Positions 18,817 to 26,972 of a stretch of 64,000 bases of DNA are shown one piece after another (positions within the stretch are counted from its first letter, which is position 1; each line of letters starts with the position of its first letter). The translations under genes and the position numbers were made by a program. The stretch is from Gillisella vitis (GTDB lineage Bacteria; Pseudomonadota; Alphaproteobacteria; Rhizobiales; Rhizobiaceae), in NCBI RefSeq assembly GCF_001541345.2, contig NZ_LMVL02000008.1, forward strand, positions 1-64,000. The letters run 5' to 3'. The notes under the pieces were generated by a model. The model was not told the origin of the DNA and made no database searches. It saw only the letters and a program-made list of their open reading frames with translations.

Positions 18817-19004
18817 GTGGCTTCGCCCCCCTCATCCCCCTGCCGGGACCTTCTCCCCGCGGGGGAGAAGAGACGAGTGGTGATGCCTTGCTCCCAGTGA
18901 AATGCCGAATTCTAAACGGTTGCCATACGAACAAGGCGCTTGCAGTCTGCGTCTTCTCCCCAACGGGGAGAAGGTGGCGGCAGCCGGATGAGGGGGGCGA
19001 AGCC
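18817..19004. repeat. Inverted pair of RIME-like palindromic elements
   Basis: Two roughly 52-base copies face each other, 18817-18870 and 18953-19004, in the xdhB-xdhA gap. Each contains GGCTTCGCCCCCCTCATCC at its outer side and a CTTCTCCCC ... GGGGAGAAG hairpin at its inner side, with an 82-base unrelated spacer. The composition and arrangement resemble the Rhizobium intergenic mosaic elements (RIME). As transcribed with xdhAB the pair could fold into a long stem and affect processing or relative expression. Confidence 0.75.
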
Positions 19005-19026
19005 AAATGCCAGATGTTCATACCTA

Positions 19027-20499
19027 TCAAACCCTCTCCACCGCAAACCGTTCCAATTCCTGCCTCTCGCCGGATGTTTCCAAAAAGAACCGCGTCAGCA
19101 GGTTCTTGGCCGTCAATTGCCGGTAATCGGCGCTGGCCCGCCAGTCGGTCAGCGGCTGGTAATCTTCATCGAAGGCGGGGCGGGCAGCCTCAATGCTCTC
19201 TCGGCTCCAGATCGTGCCAACAAGAGCCGCTTCCACGGCACGCGCCCGTTTCGGTGTTCCGGCCATGCCGCCAAAGGCGATGCGGATGCTGGCGACGCGG
19301 TCGCTCGCATCCTTCTCCAGATAAAAAGCACCGCAAAGCGCCGAGATATCCTCATCGCGGCGCTTGGAAATCTTGTAGACAGCAAAGTCGCTTCCGGCCT
19401 TGTGGGCGCTTACGAAAATGCTCTCGACAAATTCGCCTGGCTGGCGGTCTTGCTTGCCGTATTCAATGAAAAAATCTTCCAGCAGCAAGGTTCTCGTCCC
19501 GGAGGTGGACCGAAGTGTCACCGTCGCGCCAAGGGCAATCAGGGCCGGAGGCGTATCGCCAATCGGCGAACCATTGGCGATATTGCCGCCAATCGTGCCC
19601 ATATTGCGCACCTGCTGGCCGCCGATCCGCTCGATCAACCGGCCAAAGGCGGGGATTTCAGTCCGTAGACAGTCAAAGGCGGCGCTGTAGCTGACACCTG
19701 CGCCAAGGGTGATGCCGGTCTCATCGACCGTGATTTCCTGCAAGGCTTCCAGATGGTTGATGAACACCACGGGGCTTAACGTCCGCATCTGCTTCGTCAC
19801 CCACAGACCGACATCGGTTGCACCGGCAACAATCGTTGCCTTGGGGTGAGCCGCCAGCACATTGGCTAGCGCCTCGACGCTGTTGGGGACGATCAGGCTG
19901 CGGCCATCGTCGCCTTCCAGGGCGATGGTATCGGTGCTGGTCATGGCCTCCAGCGTGGCGATGATCTGCTCGCGTTCCCGTGCCAGAGGATCGAACAGCG
20001 CTGAGGGCCGGGTGAGGCCCATCTGCTCGGCGGCCTTGACGATGGGCTCATAGCCGGTGCAACGACAGAGATTGCCTTGCAAAGCCCGCTCGATTTCGGC
20101 CCGGCTGGGCGCTTCGCTGGTCAGCCACAAGCCGTAGAGCGACATGACGAAACCGGGGGTGCAGAACCCGCATTGCGAGCCATGGCAGTCGACCATGGCC
20201 TGCTGCACCGGATGCAAGGTGCCATCCTTGGCAGCCAGATGCTCGACCGTTACCACATGGCTGGCGTTGAGCGAGCCGATGAAGCGGATGCAGGCATTGA
20301 CTGCCTCATAGCGCAACGCGCCCTTCACCAGCCGCCCGACCAATACCGTACAGGCCCCGCAATCGCCTTCCGCGCAGCCTTCCTTTGACCCGGTCAGCCG
20401 CTTTGCCAGACGCAGATAATCCAGCAGCGTGCCGGTCGGGTCGGCGCTATCAAGCGTCACGGGCTGGTCGTTGAGCAGAAAGCGGATGCGGTTGGTCAT
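19027..20499 (-). CDS. xdhA: Xanthine dehydrogenase small subunit (2Fe-2S and FAD)
   Basis: The 490-residue subunit carries two [2Fe-2S] clusters and FAD and passes electrons from the Mo site to NAD+. The N-terminal ferredoxin-like domain has GCAEGDCGACTV, the second cluster has CGFCTPGF and CRCTGYEPI (residues 90-160), and the FAD domain (from about 190) has VAGATDVGLWVTKQMR and GGNIANGSPIGDTPPALIALG. The fused FeS-FAD layout is that of two-subunit bacterial XDHs. AAAGGG precedes the ATG. It is the first gene of the xdhABC group; bdhA ends 30 bases upstream on the same strand. Confidence 0.95.
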   Translation of the reverse strand: MTNRIRFLLNDQPVTLDSADPTGTLLDYLRLAKRLTGSKEGCAEGDCGACTVLVGRLVKGALRYEAVNACIRFIGSLNASHVVTVEHLAAKDGTLHPVQQAMVDCHGSQCGFCTPGFVMSLYGLWLTSEAPSRAEIERALQGNLCRCTGYEPIVKAAEQMGLTRPSALFDPLAREREQIIATLEAMTSTDTIALEGDDGRSLIVPNSVEALANVLAAHPKATIVAGATDVGLWVTKQMRTLSPVVFINHLEALQEITVDETGITLGAGVSYSAAFDCLRTEIPAFGRLIERIGGQQVRNMGTIGGNIANGSPIGDTPPALIALGATVTLRSTSGTRTLLLEDFFIEYGKQDRQPGEFVESIFVSAHKAGSDFAVYKISKRRDEDISALCGAFYLEKDASDRVASIRIAFGGMAGTPKRARAVEAALVGTIWSRESIEAARPAFDEDYQPLTDWRASADYRQLTAKNLLTRFFLETSGERQELERFAVERV

Positions 20500-20529
20500 G
20501 ATGGCCCTTTGAGCGATGCGTTGGAAAGT

Positions 20530-21300
20530 TTACTGCGCCGTCCAGCCGCCGTCGATGGATAGGCTGGTGCCGGTCACCTGTTTTGCCGCATCGCTGGCAA
20601 GATACAGCGTCATGGCGGCAATGTCCTCAACGGTGACGAATTCCTTGGTGGCCTGGAGATGCAGCATCACATCCTTGACCTCGCTTTCGGCAATGCCGCG
20701 CGCCTTGGCGGTGTCGGGAATCTGCTTTTCCACCAGCGGCGTCAGCACATAGCCGGGGCAGATGGCGTTGACGGTAATGCCGCTTTGCGCCACTTCCAGC
20801 GCCACCGACTTGGTCATGCCGAGAATGCCGTGCTTGGCGGTGACATAGGCGGATTTGAACGGCGAAGCGACCAGGCCATGGGCTGAGGCGATATTGATGA
20901 TCCGCCCATATTTTTTCGCCTTCATCGCCGGGATGGCGGCGCGCATGGTGTGGAAGGCGCTGGACATGTTGATGGCGATGATCTGGTCCCATTTGTCTAT
21001 GGGAAACTCCTCAACGGGGGCGACATGCTGAATGCCCGCATTGTTGACGAGAACATCGATGCCACCGAATTCGGCGATGGCGGTTTCCACCAGTTCGGCG
21101 ATTTCCTTGGGCTTGGTCATGTCGGCGGGGTGGTAGAGCGCCTTGCCGCCGCCCGCTTCCAGCTCCTTGCGGATCGACTCGATTTCACCGAGCGGGCCGA
21201 AACCGTTGATCAACACATTGGCGCCTTCCGCCGCAAAGGCGCGGGCAATGCCAAGCCCGATGCCGCTGGTGGAACCGGTAATAACGACAGTCCTGGTCAT
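20530..21300 (-). CDS. bdhA: 3-hydroxybutyrate dehydrogenase
   Basis: This 256-residue short-chain dehydrogenase interconverts (R)-3-hydroxybutyrate and acetoacetate with NAD, used when poly-hydroxybutyrate is mobilised. It has TGSTSGIGLGIARAF (nucleotide binding), VNNAGIQHV, the catalytic Ser region IINIASAHGLVAS, YVTAKHGILG (Tyr and Lys) and the C-terminal SIDGGWTAQ. The VEEFPIDKWD and LVEKQIPD segments are typical of BdhA. The ATG at 21300 follows AGGGAG; the longer open frame upstream overlaps glpK's promoter and is not coding. It is divergent from glpK. Confidence 0.93.
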   Translation of the reverse strand: MTRTVVITGSTSGIGLGIARAFAAEGANVLINGFGPLGEIESIRKELEAGGGKALYHPADMTKPKEIAELVETAIAEFGGIDVLVNNAGIQHVAPVEEFPIDKWDQIIAINMSSAFHTMRAAIPAMKAKKYGRIINIASAHGLVASPFKSAYVTAKHGILGMTKSVALEVAQSGITVNAICPGYVLTPLVEKQIPDTAKARGIAESEVKDVMLHLQATKEFVTVEDIAAMTLYLASDAAKQVTGTSLSIDGGWTAQ

Positions 21301-21512
21301 GGCGTAACTCCCTGTGCGATGAATTTTTCTGGTTTGGCCGTGTAGCGAAGCGGTTGGTTGCGTCGCAGCAAGGTTAAACCTATGCCCAAACCCCTGTTCT
21401 ATGCAATTGCCCTGTGTCATCACATAGCGATGAAAACCAACAACAGATGGGGATGAGGAAACAGAGGCTTTGTGCCTTCGTTTGTTTTTCATTTTCAGTT
21501 TTGACTTGGCGT

Positions 21513-21556
21513 AAAACTTTCGTATTTTGATTAAAGCGAAAGAAAGCGAAAACTCT
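21513..21556 (+). promoter_or_regulatory. Possible DeoR/GlpR-type operator upstream of glpK
   Basis: Just ahead of the glpK ribosome-binding site the sequence repeats AAAGCGAAAG and AAAGCGAAAA (21534-21553), with ACTTTCGT about 15 bases before. On the other strand this reads as repeated TTTCG boxes, the sort of site bound by DeoR-family repressors such as GlpR. The regulator is not in the window, so the assignment is inference. Confidence 0.35.
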
Positions 21557-21568
21557 GGGAGGAGTATC

Positions 21569-23062
21569 ATGGGCGGTTTTGTGCTGGCGATTGACCAGGG
21601 AACGACGTCGAGCCGTGCCATCGTGTTTGATGGGGCGATGCGGATTGTCGGCACGGGTCAGAAGGAGTTTCCGCAGATCTTCCCGCAATCGGGTTGGGTG
21701 GAGCATGACCCGGAAGCCATCTGGGACAGTGTTATCCACTCTATCCACGATGCGCTGGCCCGCGCCCGGATCACGGCAGGTGACCTTGCCGCCATTGGTA
21801 TTACCAACCAGCGGGAAACCGTTGTGGTCTGGGACAAAGACACCGGCAAGCCAATCCACAACGCCATCGTCTGGCAGGATCGCCGCACATCGGCGTTTTG
21901 CGAAACGCTGAAGCGCGACGGGCTGGAGGCAACATTTACCAATAAGACCGGCCTGCTGCTCGACCCGTATTTCTCCGGCACCAAACTGTCCTGGCTGCTC
22001 GACCATGTCGAGGGCGCCCGTGCCAGGGCAGCCGAGGGTGGCCTATGTTTCGGCACCGTTGATACCTATCTGATCTGGCAGCTGACGGACGGCAAAAGCT
22101 TCGTTACCGATGCCACCAATGCCTCGCGCACGCTGATTTTCAACATTGCCGACCATGGCTGGGACGAGGAATTGCTGGCGCTATTGAACATCCCCGCCGC
22201 CATGCTGCCTGAGGTGAAGGATTGCGCCGCCGATTTCGGCGTGACCGACAAGGCGGTATTCGGCGCGGCGGTACCGATCCTTGGCGTGGCGGGCGACCAG
22301 CAGGCGGCCACCATTGGACAGGCCTGTTTTGCGCCGGGCATGGTCAAATCCACCTATGGCACCGGCTGTTTCGCGCTGCTCAATACCGGCGCGGACCGGG
22401 TGGTGTCGAAAAGCCGGTTGCTGACCACCATTGCCTACCGGATGGATGGCAAGACCACCTATGCGCTGGAAGGCTCGATCTTCATTGCCGGTGCGGCCGT
22501 GCAATGGCTGCGGGATGGATTGAAAGTGATTGGTGATGCGGCGGAAACCGGACGGCTGGCGGCTGAAGCCGATCCCGGCCAGCCGGTCTATCTGGTGCCG
22601 GCCTTCACCGGTCTCGGTGCGCCCTGGTGGGACCCGGATGCACGCGGCGCGCTGTTCGGCCTGACCCGCAATACCGGACCGGCGGAACTGGCCCGCGCCG
22701 CGCTGGAAGCCGTGTGCTACCAGACTCGCGATCTCCTGGATGCCATGCACAAGGATTGGCAGAATGGCGAGGACGATATGGTGCTGCGCGTCGATGGCGG
22801 CATGGCGGCCTCCGACTGGACGATGCAGCGGCTGGCCGATCTGCTGGACGCGCCGGTCGATCGCCCGTCTGTTATTGAGACGACAGCACTCGGTGCTGCT
22901 TTCCTCGCGGCCAGCCGTGTCGGTCTGTGGCCCGGCATGGATGCTTTCGCCCGTGCCTGGGCGCGCGACCATCGGTTTGAGCCGGTCATGGATGCCGAGA
23001 CCCGTACGGAAAAGCTCAGAGGCTGGCGGGATGCAGTCAGACGGACGCTGACGGCGGATTGA
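21569..23062 (+). CDS. glpK: Glycerol kinase
   Basis: The 497-residue FGGY-family kinase makes sn-glycerol 3-phosphate from glycerol and ATP in the cytoplasm. It shows the phosphate-binding AIDQGTTSSRAIVFD, GWVEHDPEAIW, NQRETVVVWD, the glycerol-contacting WQDRRT, TDATNASRTLIFNI, GVAGDQQAATIGQ (catalytic Asp), KSTYGTGCFALLNTG and FTGLGAPWWDPDARGALFGLTR. The ATG at 21569 follows GGGAGGAG; the in-frame ATG at 21527 lies inside the probable promoter. The gene stands alone, without glpD or glpF nearby. Confidence 0.97.
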   Translation: MGGFVLAIDQGTTSSRAIVFDGAMRIVGTGQKEFPQIFPQSGWVEHDPEAIWDSVIHSIHDALARARITAGDLAAIGITNQRETVVVWDKDTGKPIHNAIVWQDRRTSAFCETLKRDGLEATFTNKTGLLLDPYFSGTKLSWLLDHVEGARARAAEGGLCFGTVDTYLIWQLTDGKSFVTDATNASRTLIFNIADHGWDEELLALLNIPAAMLPEVKDCAADFGVTDKAVFGAAVPILGVAGDQQAATIGQACFAPGMVKSTYGTGCFALLNTGADRVVSKSRLLTTIAYRMDGKTTYALEGSIFIAGAAVQWLRDGLKVIGDAAETGRLAAEADPGQPVYLVPAFTGLGAPWWDPDARGALFGLTRNTGPAELARAALEAVCYQTRDLLDAMHKDWQNGEDDMVLRVDGGMAASDWTMQRLADLLDAPVDRPSVIETTALGAAFLAASRVGLWPGMDAFARAWARDHRFEPVMDAETRTEKLRGWRDAVRRTLTAD

Positions 23063-23267
23063 GAAAATGATTCAGGTTGGTTCCGCAATGAATCAAAAGT
23101 CTATGGAAAGACATTGATTTCTATAGGTATTTATTGAGGCTTTGGCCTGCGCCGAGGCTTGATCTTGCTTCAAACTCCCATTCATTGAACGCTGCGTTCT
23201 CATCCCAGGGTTTGCCAAGCGGCTCATTTGCACTTACCTGCCTGGCGAACAACTGAGGATGCGATCC

Positions 23268-24326
23268 ATGGAACTTGGCCTTTATACCTTCGCTGATGTC
23301 GATCCCAATGCCCCCAACAAGGGGCTGGAGGCCAAGCGACGGGTGGATGATCTGCTGGAGGAAATCCGGCTGGCGGACGAGGTGGGGCTGGATGTCTTCG
23401 GTCTTGGCGAACACCATCGGCCCGATTACATGGCGTCATCGCCCGCCACCATTCTGGCCGCCGCTGCTGTGCAGACCAAAAATATTCGCCTGACCAGCGC
23501 GGTCTCGGTGCTGAGTTCCGATGATCCGGTGCGGGTGTTCCAGCAATTTGCCACCGTCGATCTTCTGTCCAATGGTCGGGTGGAGATGATGGCCGGGCGC
23601 GGCTCCTTCATCGAAAGCTTTCCGTTGTTCGGCTATGATCTTGATGATTATGATCTTTTGTTTGCCGAAAAGCTGCAATTGCTGATGGAGATCCGCGATA
23701 ACGAGACCGTCACCTGGGAAGGCGAGACTCGTAAGCCGATCCAGGCCCGGGGCGTTTACCCCAGACCGTTGCAGGACCCGCTGCCGCTGTGGATCGCGGT
23801 GGGTGGTACGCCGCAATCGGTGGCCAGGGCTGGCTATCTCGGCCTGCCGCTGGCCATTGCCATCATCGGCGGCGAGCCGCGCCGCTTTGCGCCGCTGGTC
23901 GATCTTTACCGGCAGAGCGGGGCGAAGGCCGGGGTCGATCCGACCGCCTTGAAAACCTCGATCAATGTGCACGGCTTCATCCACGACACGACCCAATCGG
24001 CGGCTGACATTTTCTACGCACCACAGGCGCAGGTGATGGACCGGATCGGCCGCGAGCGCGGCTGGGGGCCGACCAACCGGGGCCAGTATGACGCGATGCG
24101 CGGTGCGCATGGGGCACTGTTCGTCGGTGACCCGGAGGCGGTGGCCGAAAAGATTGTCGCCCATCACGCTCTGTTCAAAAACGACCGCTTCCTGCTGCAA
24201 ATGGCCATCGGCCCGATGCCGCACAAGGATATCATGCGCGGTATCGAGCTTTATGGCACCAAGGTTGCGCCATTGGTGCGGCAAGAGCTTGGCCATGACT
24301 TGACGCCGGTCGGGGCGGGGGCGTAA
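23268..24326 (+). CDS. LLM-class flavin-dependent oxidoreductase
   Basis: This 352-residue TIM-barrel protein of the bacterial luciferase family probably uses reduced FMN or F420-like flavin on an unknown substrate. It opens with MELGLYTFADVDP, has DEVGLDVFGLGEHHRPDY, SSDDPVRVFQQFATVDLLSNGRVEMMAGRGSFIESFPLFG and PLPLWIAVGGTPQSVARAG, all typical. I prefer the ATG at 23268, with GAGG nine bases upstream, over the ATG at 23259 that lies within that site. It precedes a methionine aminopeptidase gene by 39 bases. Confidence 0.88.
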   Translation: MELGLYTFADVDPNAPNKGLEAKRRVDDLLEEIRLADEVGLDVFGLGEHHRPDYMASSPATILAAAAVQTKNIRLTSAVSVLSSDDPVRVFQQFATVDLLSNGRVEMMAGRGSFIESFPLFGYDLDDYDLLFAEKLQLLMEIRDNETVTWEGETRKPIQARGVYPRPLQDPLPLWIAVGGTPQSVARAGYLGLPLAIAIIGGEPRRFAPLVDLYRQSGAKAGVDPTALKTSINVHGFIHDTTQSAADIFYAPQAQVMDRIGRERGWGPTNRGQYDAMRGAHGALFVGDPEAVAEKIVAHHALFKNDRFLLQMAIGPMPHKDIMRGIELYGTKVAPLVRQELGHDLTPVGAGA

Positions 24327-24365
24327 GCAGCGGCAAAATCCGCAAACGCTCATGAAAGTCCAACA

Positions 24366-25115
24366 ATGATCATCTCCAGCGACGAGGAACTCCAGCACCT
24401 GAAGGAGATCGGCACTCTTTGCGCGCTGGCCGTGAAAACCATGGGTGCGGCGCTGGAGCCGGGGATTACCACCCGCGAACTGGACCTGATTGGCCGCAAG
24501 GTGCTGGAAGACAATGGCGCGCAATCGGCGCCGGAATTTTGCTATCAGTTTCCCGGTGCCACCTGCATCAGCGTCAATGAGGAAGTGGCCCACGGCATTC
24601 CGGGTGACCGGGTGATTGCCCGGGGCGATCTGGTCAATATCGATGTTTCCGGCGTCAAAAATGGGTTTTTCGGCGATACCGGCTCATCCTTCATCGTACC
24701 GCCGGGTAAGCCGAAGATCGAAAAATTGCTGCGTGATGGCAAGCGGGCGCTGTTTCTCGGCGTCACCCAGGTCAAGACCGGTGCGCCTTTTGCCAGTATC
24801 GGCAATGCCATCGGTGCCTTCGCCGCCAAGAACCGCTATACGCTGATTGCCAACCTTGCCAGCCACGGCATTGGCCGCGAATTGCATGAGGAGCCGCGCG
24901 AGCTTTCCACCTGGGCCGACCCGGACGAAACAAGAATCATGCAGGAAGGCCAGGTTTTCACCATCGAGCCTTTCCTGTCGCTGGGCGGTCAGTGGGCCGA
25001 GGATGGCGATGATCCCTGGACGCTCTACAGCGACCCGAAAGCGCCGACCGTGCAATTCGAGCATACGGTGGTGGCGACCCGCAATGGGCCGCTGATTTTG
25101 ACGATGGTGGAGTGA
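24366..25115 (+). CDS. map: Methionine aminopeptidase, type I
   Basis: The 249-residue protein removes the initiator methionine from nascent proteins. The five metal ligands of the pita-bread fold are visible: Asp in VNIDVSG, Asp in FGDTGSSF, His in ASHGIGRELHE, Glu in FTIEPFLS and Glu in QFEHTVV. It lacks the N-terminal zinc-finger extension. The gene follows the LLM oxidoreductase closely. Because a housekeeping map usually lies elsewhere in these genomes (general knowledge), this may be a second paralogue. Confidence 0.92.
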   Translation: MIISSDEELQHLKEIGTLCALAVKTMGAALEPGITTRELDLIGRKVLEDNGAQSAPEFCYQFPGATCISVNEEVAHGIPGDRVIARGDLVNIDVSGVKNGFFGDTGSSFIVPPGKPKIEKLLRDGKRALFLGVTQVKTGAPFASIGNAIGAFAAKNRYTLIANLASHGIGRELHEEPRELSTWADPDETRIMQEGQVFTIEPFLSLGGQWAEDGDDPWTLYSDPKAPTVQFEHTVVATRNGPLILTMVE

Positions 25116-25119
25116 TACC

Positions 25120-25141
25120 AAAAGTCATTTCAATGACTTTT
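25120..25141. terminator. Palindrome between convergent genes, possible bidirectional terminator
   Basis: A perfect 10-base inverted repeat (AAAAGTCATT / AATGACTTTT) with a two-base centre lies four bases after the map stop and 22 bases after the stop of the opposing small gene. The stem is AT-rich but ends in T runs on both strands, so it could serve both genes. Confidence 0.5.
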
Positions 25142-25163
25142 CGTCGTCCATTCAAATATGGTG

Positions 25164-25394
25164 TCAGCTTGCAAAGCTGACCGCAACGCCCTTTTTCTTG
25201 AAATAGGCCTGCATGATCTTGCGGCCCTGACGATTCGGCTGCGCAAGCTTTGCCGCCTCAAACACCGCTTCCTTGGCGCCTTCGCGTGCCATGGCGGCCT
25301 TGAGAGCGGCGATATGCACATCGATCTCCTCGTTATCGTTGTTGATCGAGGTGTAGATATTGTCGATGGCCTGTTGCAGGCTGAGGTCGCTCAT
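25164..25394 (-). CDS. Small conserved-looking hypothetical protein
   Basis: The 76-residue soluble protein is mostly helical in appearance (LQQAIDNIYTSINNDNEEIDVHIAALKAAM) with a basic C-terminus (RQGRKIMQAYFKKKGV). I do not recognise a named domain. The ATG at 25394 has AAGGAG seven bases upstream, strong evidence of a real gene. It is convergent with map and divergent from the MFS gene. Confidence 0.72.
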   Translation of the reverse strand: MSDLSLQQAIDNIYTSINNDNEEIDVHIAALKAAMAREGAKEAVFEAAKLAQPNRQGRKIMQAYFKKKGVAVSFAS

Positions 25395-25592
25395 AATGCA
25401 CTCCTTGGAATTTTCTCCCTCCACTAGCGATTTTTGCGGTTTCAGCAAGCTTTAGCGATAAGAAACTGTCGACTTGAAGCACGACCGGGCATTTTTTAGG
25501 ATGGCGGGGAACCCGGGAGTCCCTACTTCCTTTGATGGCTCAATCAGTATTTTTGGTTTGTTGGGCCAAAGCGGCAGTGCGATAAGCAGCCC

Positions 25593-26804
25593 ATGATGCT
25601 CACGCCCCCCAGACATGCCAATCTCCCATTCACCGCTCTTGCCGGTGCGCTGGCCTTGGCTGCGGCCATGGGTTTTGGCCGGTTTTCCTTCACGCCCATT
25701 CTGCCGGGGATGATGACGGATCTTCATCTTCTGCCCGCCGATGCGGGCCTGATCGCAGCGGCGAATTTCCTTGGCTATCTATTCGGAGCCGTGCTTGCCG
25801 GCCAAGGCTGGGCGGCGGGGCGCGAAAGGTTGATTGCGTTGTCTTCGCTTTTGGCCACAAGCCTGCTTCTGGCCGCCATGGCGCTGACGCAGCATGTGGG
25901 AATGTTCATGCTCATTCGCTTTCTGGCGGGCGTGGCCAGTGCCTTCGCGATGATCTTCACCAGTTCCATCGTGCTTGCCTATATCAGTGCCCATGCCAGC
26001 CTTCATGGTGGTGAATATGCGCAATCCACCCATTTCGGCGGGGTAGGCCTGGGGATCGCCGCGTCGTCCCTGATGGTCTACGCATTGCCACACCTGTTTG
26101 GGCCGCACCTGTTTGGCACCTCCGCCTCCGCAGGGTGGCGGCTGGACTGGCTGGCCGGGGCGGGACTGACCTTTGTTGTCTTCCTTGTCGTCAGCCTGCT
26201 GTTGCCACGGGTGCGTAAAACTGAGGTGAGGGCCGAGCAGGAACCGCCGCTCTCCTGGGGCAGGCCCTTTCTTTTGTTGTTTGCCTCCTATGGCCTGTTC
26301 GGCTTCGGCTATGTGGTGACGGCTACGTTCATCGTCACCATGGCCCGCATTGCCAATGCGGGGCCGGTGGCGGAATTTCTGGCGTGGTTTCTGGCGGGCA
26401 TCATGGCGGCGGCCTCGCTGTTTGTCTGGCGTCCCGTGCTGGATAGGCTTGGACTGGCGGGCGCCTACAGCCTTGCCCTGCTTCTGGCAGCCATTGGGGT
26501 TTTTGCCTCGGTTGTATTGGCGGGCATGGCTGCCCCGCTCATCGGAGCGGCACTTCTCGGCTTTACCTTCATGACGATCACGGCTTATGGCCTTCGCCTG
26601 GCCAGAGCCCTTGCGCCAGCCAGTCCCCGCAAGGCGCTGTCGATCATGACGGCCGCCTTCGGCGTCGGGCAGACGATCGGACCTCTGGTCGCCGGCTGGC
26701 TTGCCGCCATCAGCGGCAGCTTTGCGCTGCCAAGCCTTGTTGCGGGCGCTGTATTGCTTGTCAGCCTCATTCTGGCCGCAAGCCTGTGGAGAAAGACGGT
26801 CTGA
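25593..26804 (+). CDS. MFS transporter, YbfB/YjiJ family
   Basis: This 403-residue inner-membrane protein has twelve predicted hydrophobic segments. It starts with GALALAAAMGFGRFSFTPILPGMM, the hallmark of the YbfB/YjiJ group of major facilitator proteins, and has RFLAGVASAFAMIFTSSIVL and HFGGVGLGIAASS. Substrate unknown; members are usually thought to be exporters. Two adjacent ATGs (25593 and 25596) are possible and no strong ribosome-binding site is seen. Confidence 0.87.
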   Translation: MMLTPPRHANLPFTALAGALALAAAMGFGRFSFTPILPGMMTDLHLLPADAGLIAAANFLGYLFGAVLAGQGWAAGRERLIALSSLLATSLLLAAMALTQHVGMFMLIRFLAGVASAFAMIFTSSIVLAYISAHASLHGGEYAQSTHFGGVGLGIAASSLMVYALPHLFGPHLFGTSASAGWRLDWLAGAGLTFVVFLVVSLLLPRVRKTEVRAEQEPPLSWGRPFLLLFASYGLFGFGYVVTATFIVTMARIANAGPVAEFLAWFLAGIMAAASLFVWRPVLDRLGLAGAYSLALLLAAIGVFASVVLAGMAAPLIGAALLGFTFMTITAYGLRLARALAPASPRKALSIMTAAFGVGQTIGPLVAGWLAAISGSFALPSLVAGAVLLVSLILAASLWRKTV

Positions 26805-26972
26805 AGACCTTTGCAGCGATTACAAATCGTTAAGGTGGTATTCCCACCATTGCTGCACTGCGGCTTCTGGCATAGTTTGCCGCGCTGCTGCATCGGACCG
26901 AAAGTTAAGAACCGGTTTTTGCACGGCGCTGTAAAGTCGGCCACGACCATATCTTCAGGAAAGCGAGACCCC

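Noticed and set aside
23436..24593. 385-codon minus-strand frame
   Set aside because: It lies antisense to the luciferase-like monooxygenase and start of map; high His/Gln/Arg composition is typical of shadow frames in GC-rich DNA.
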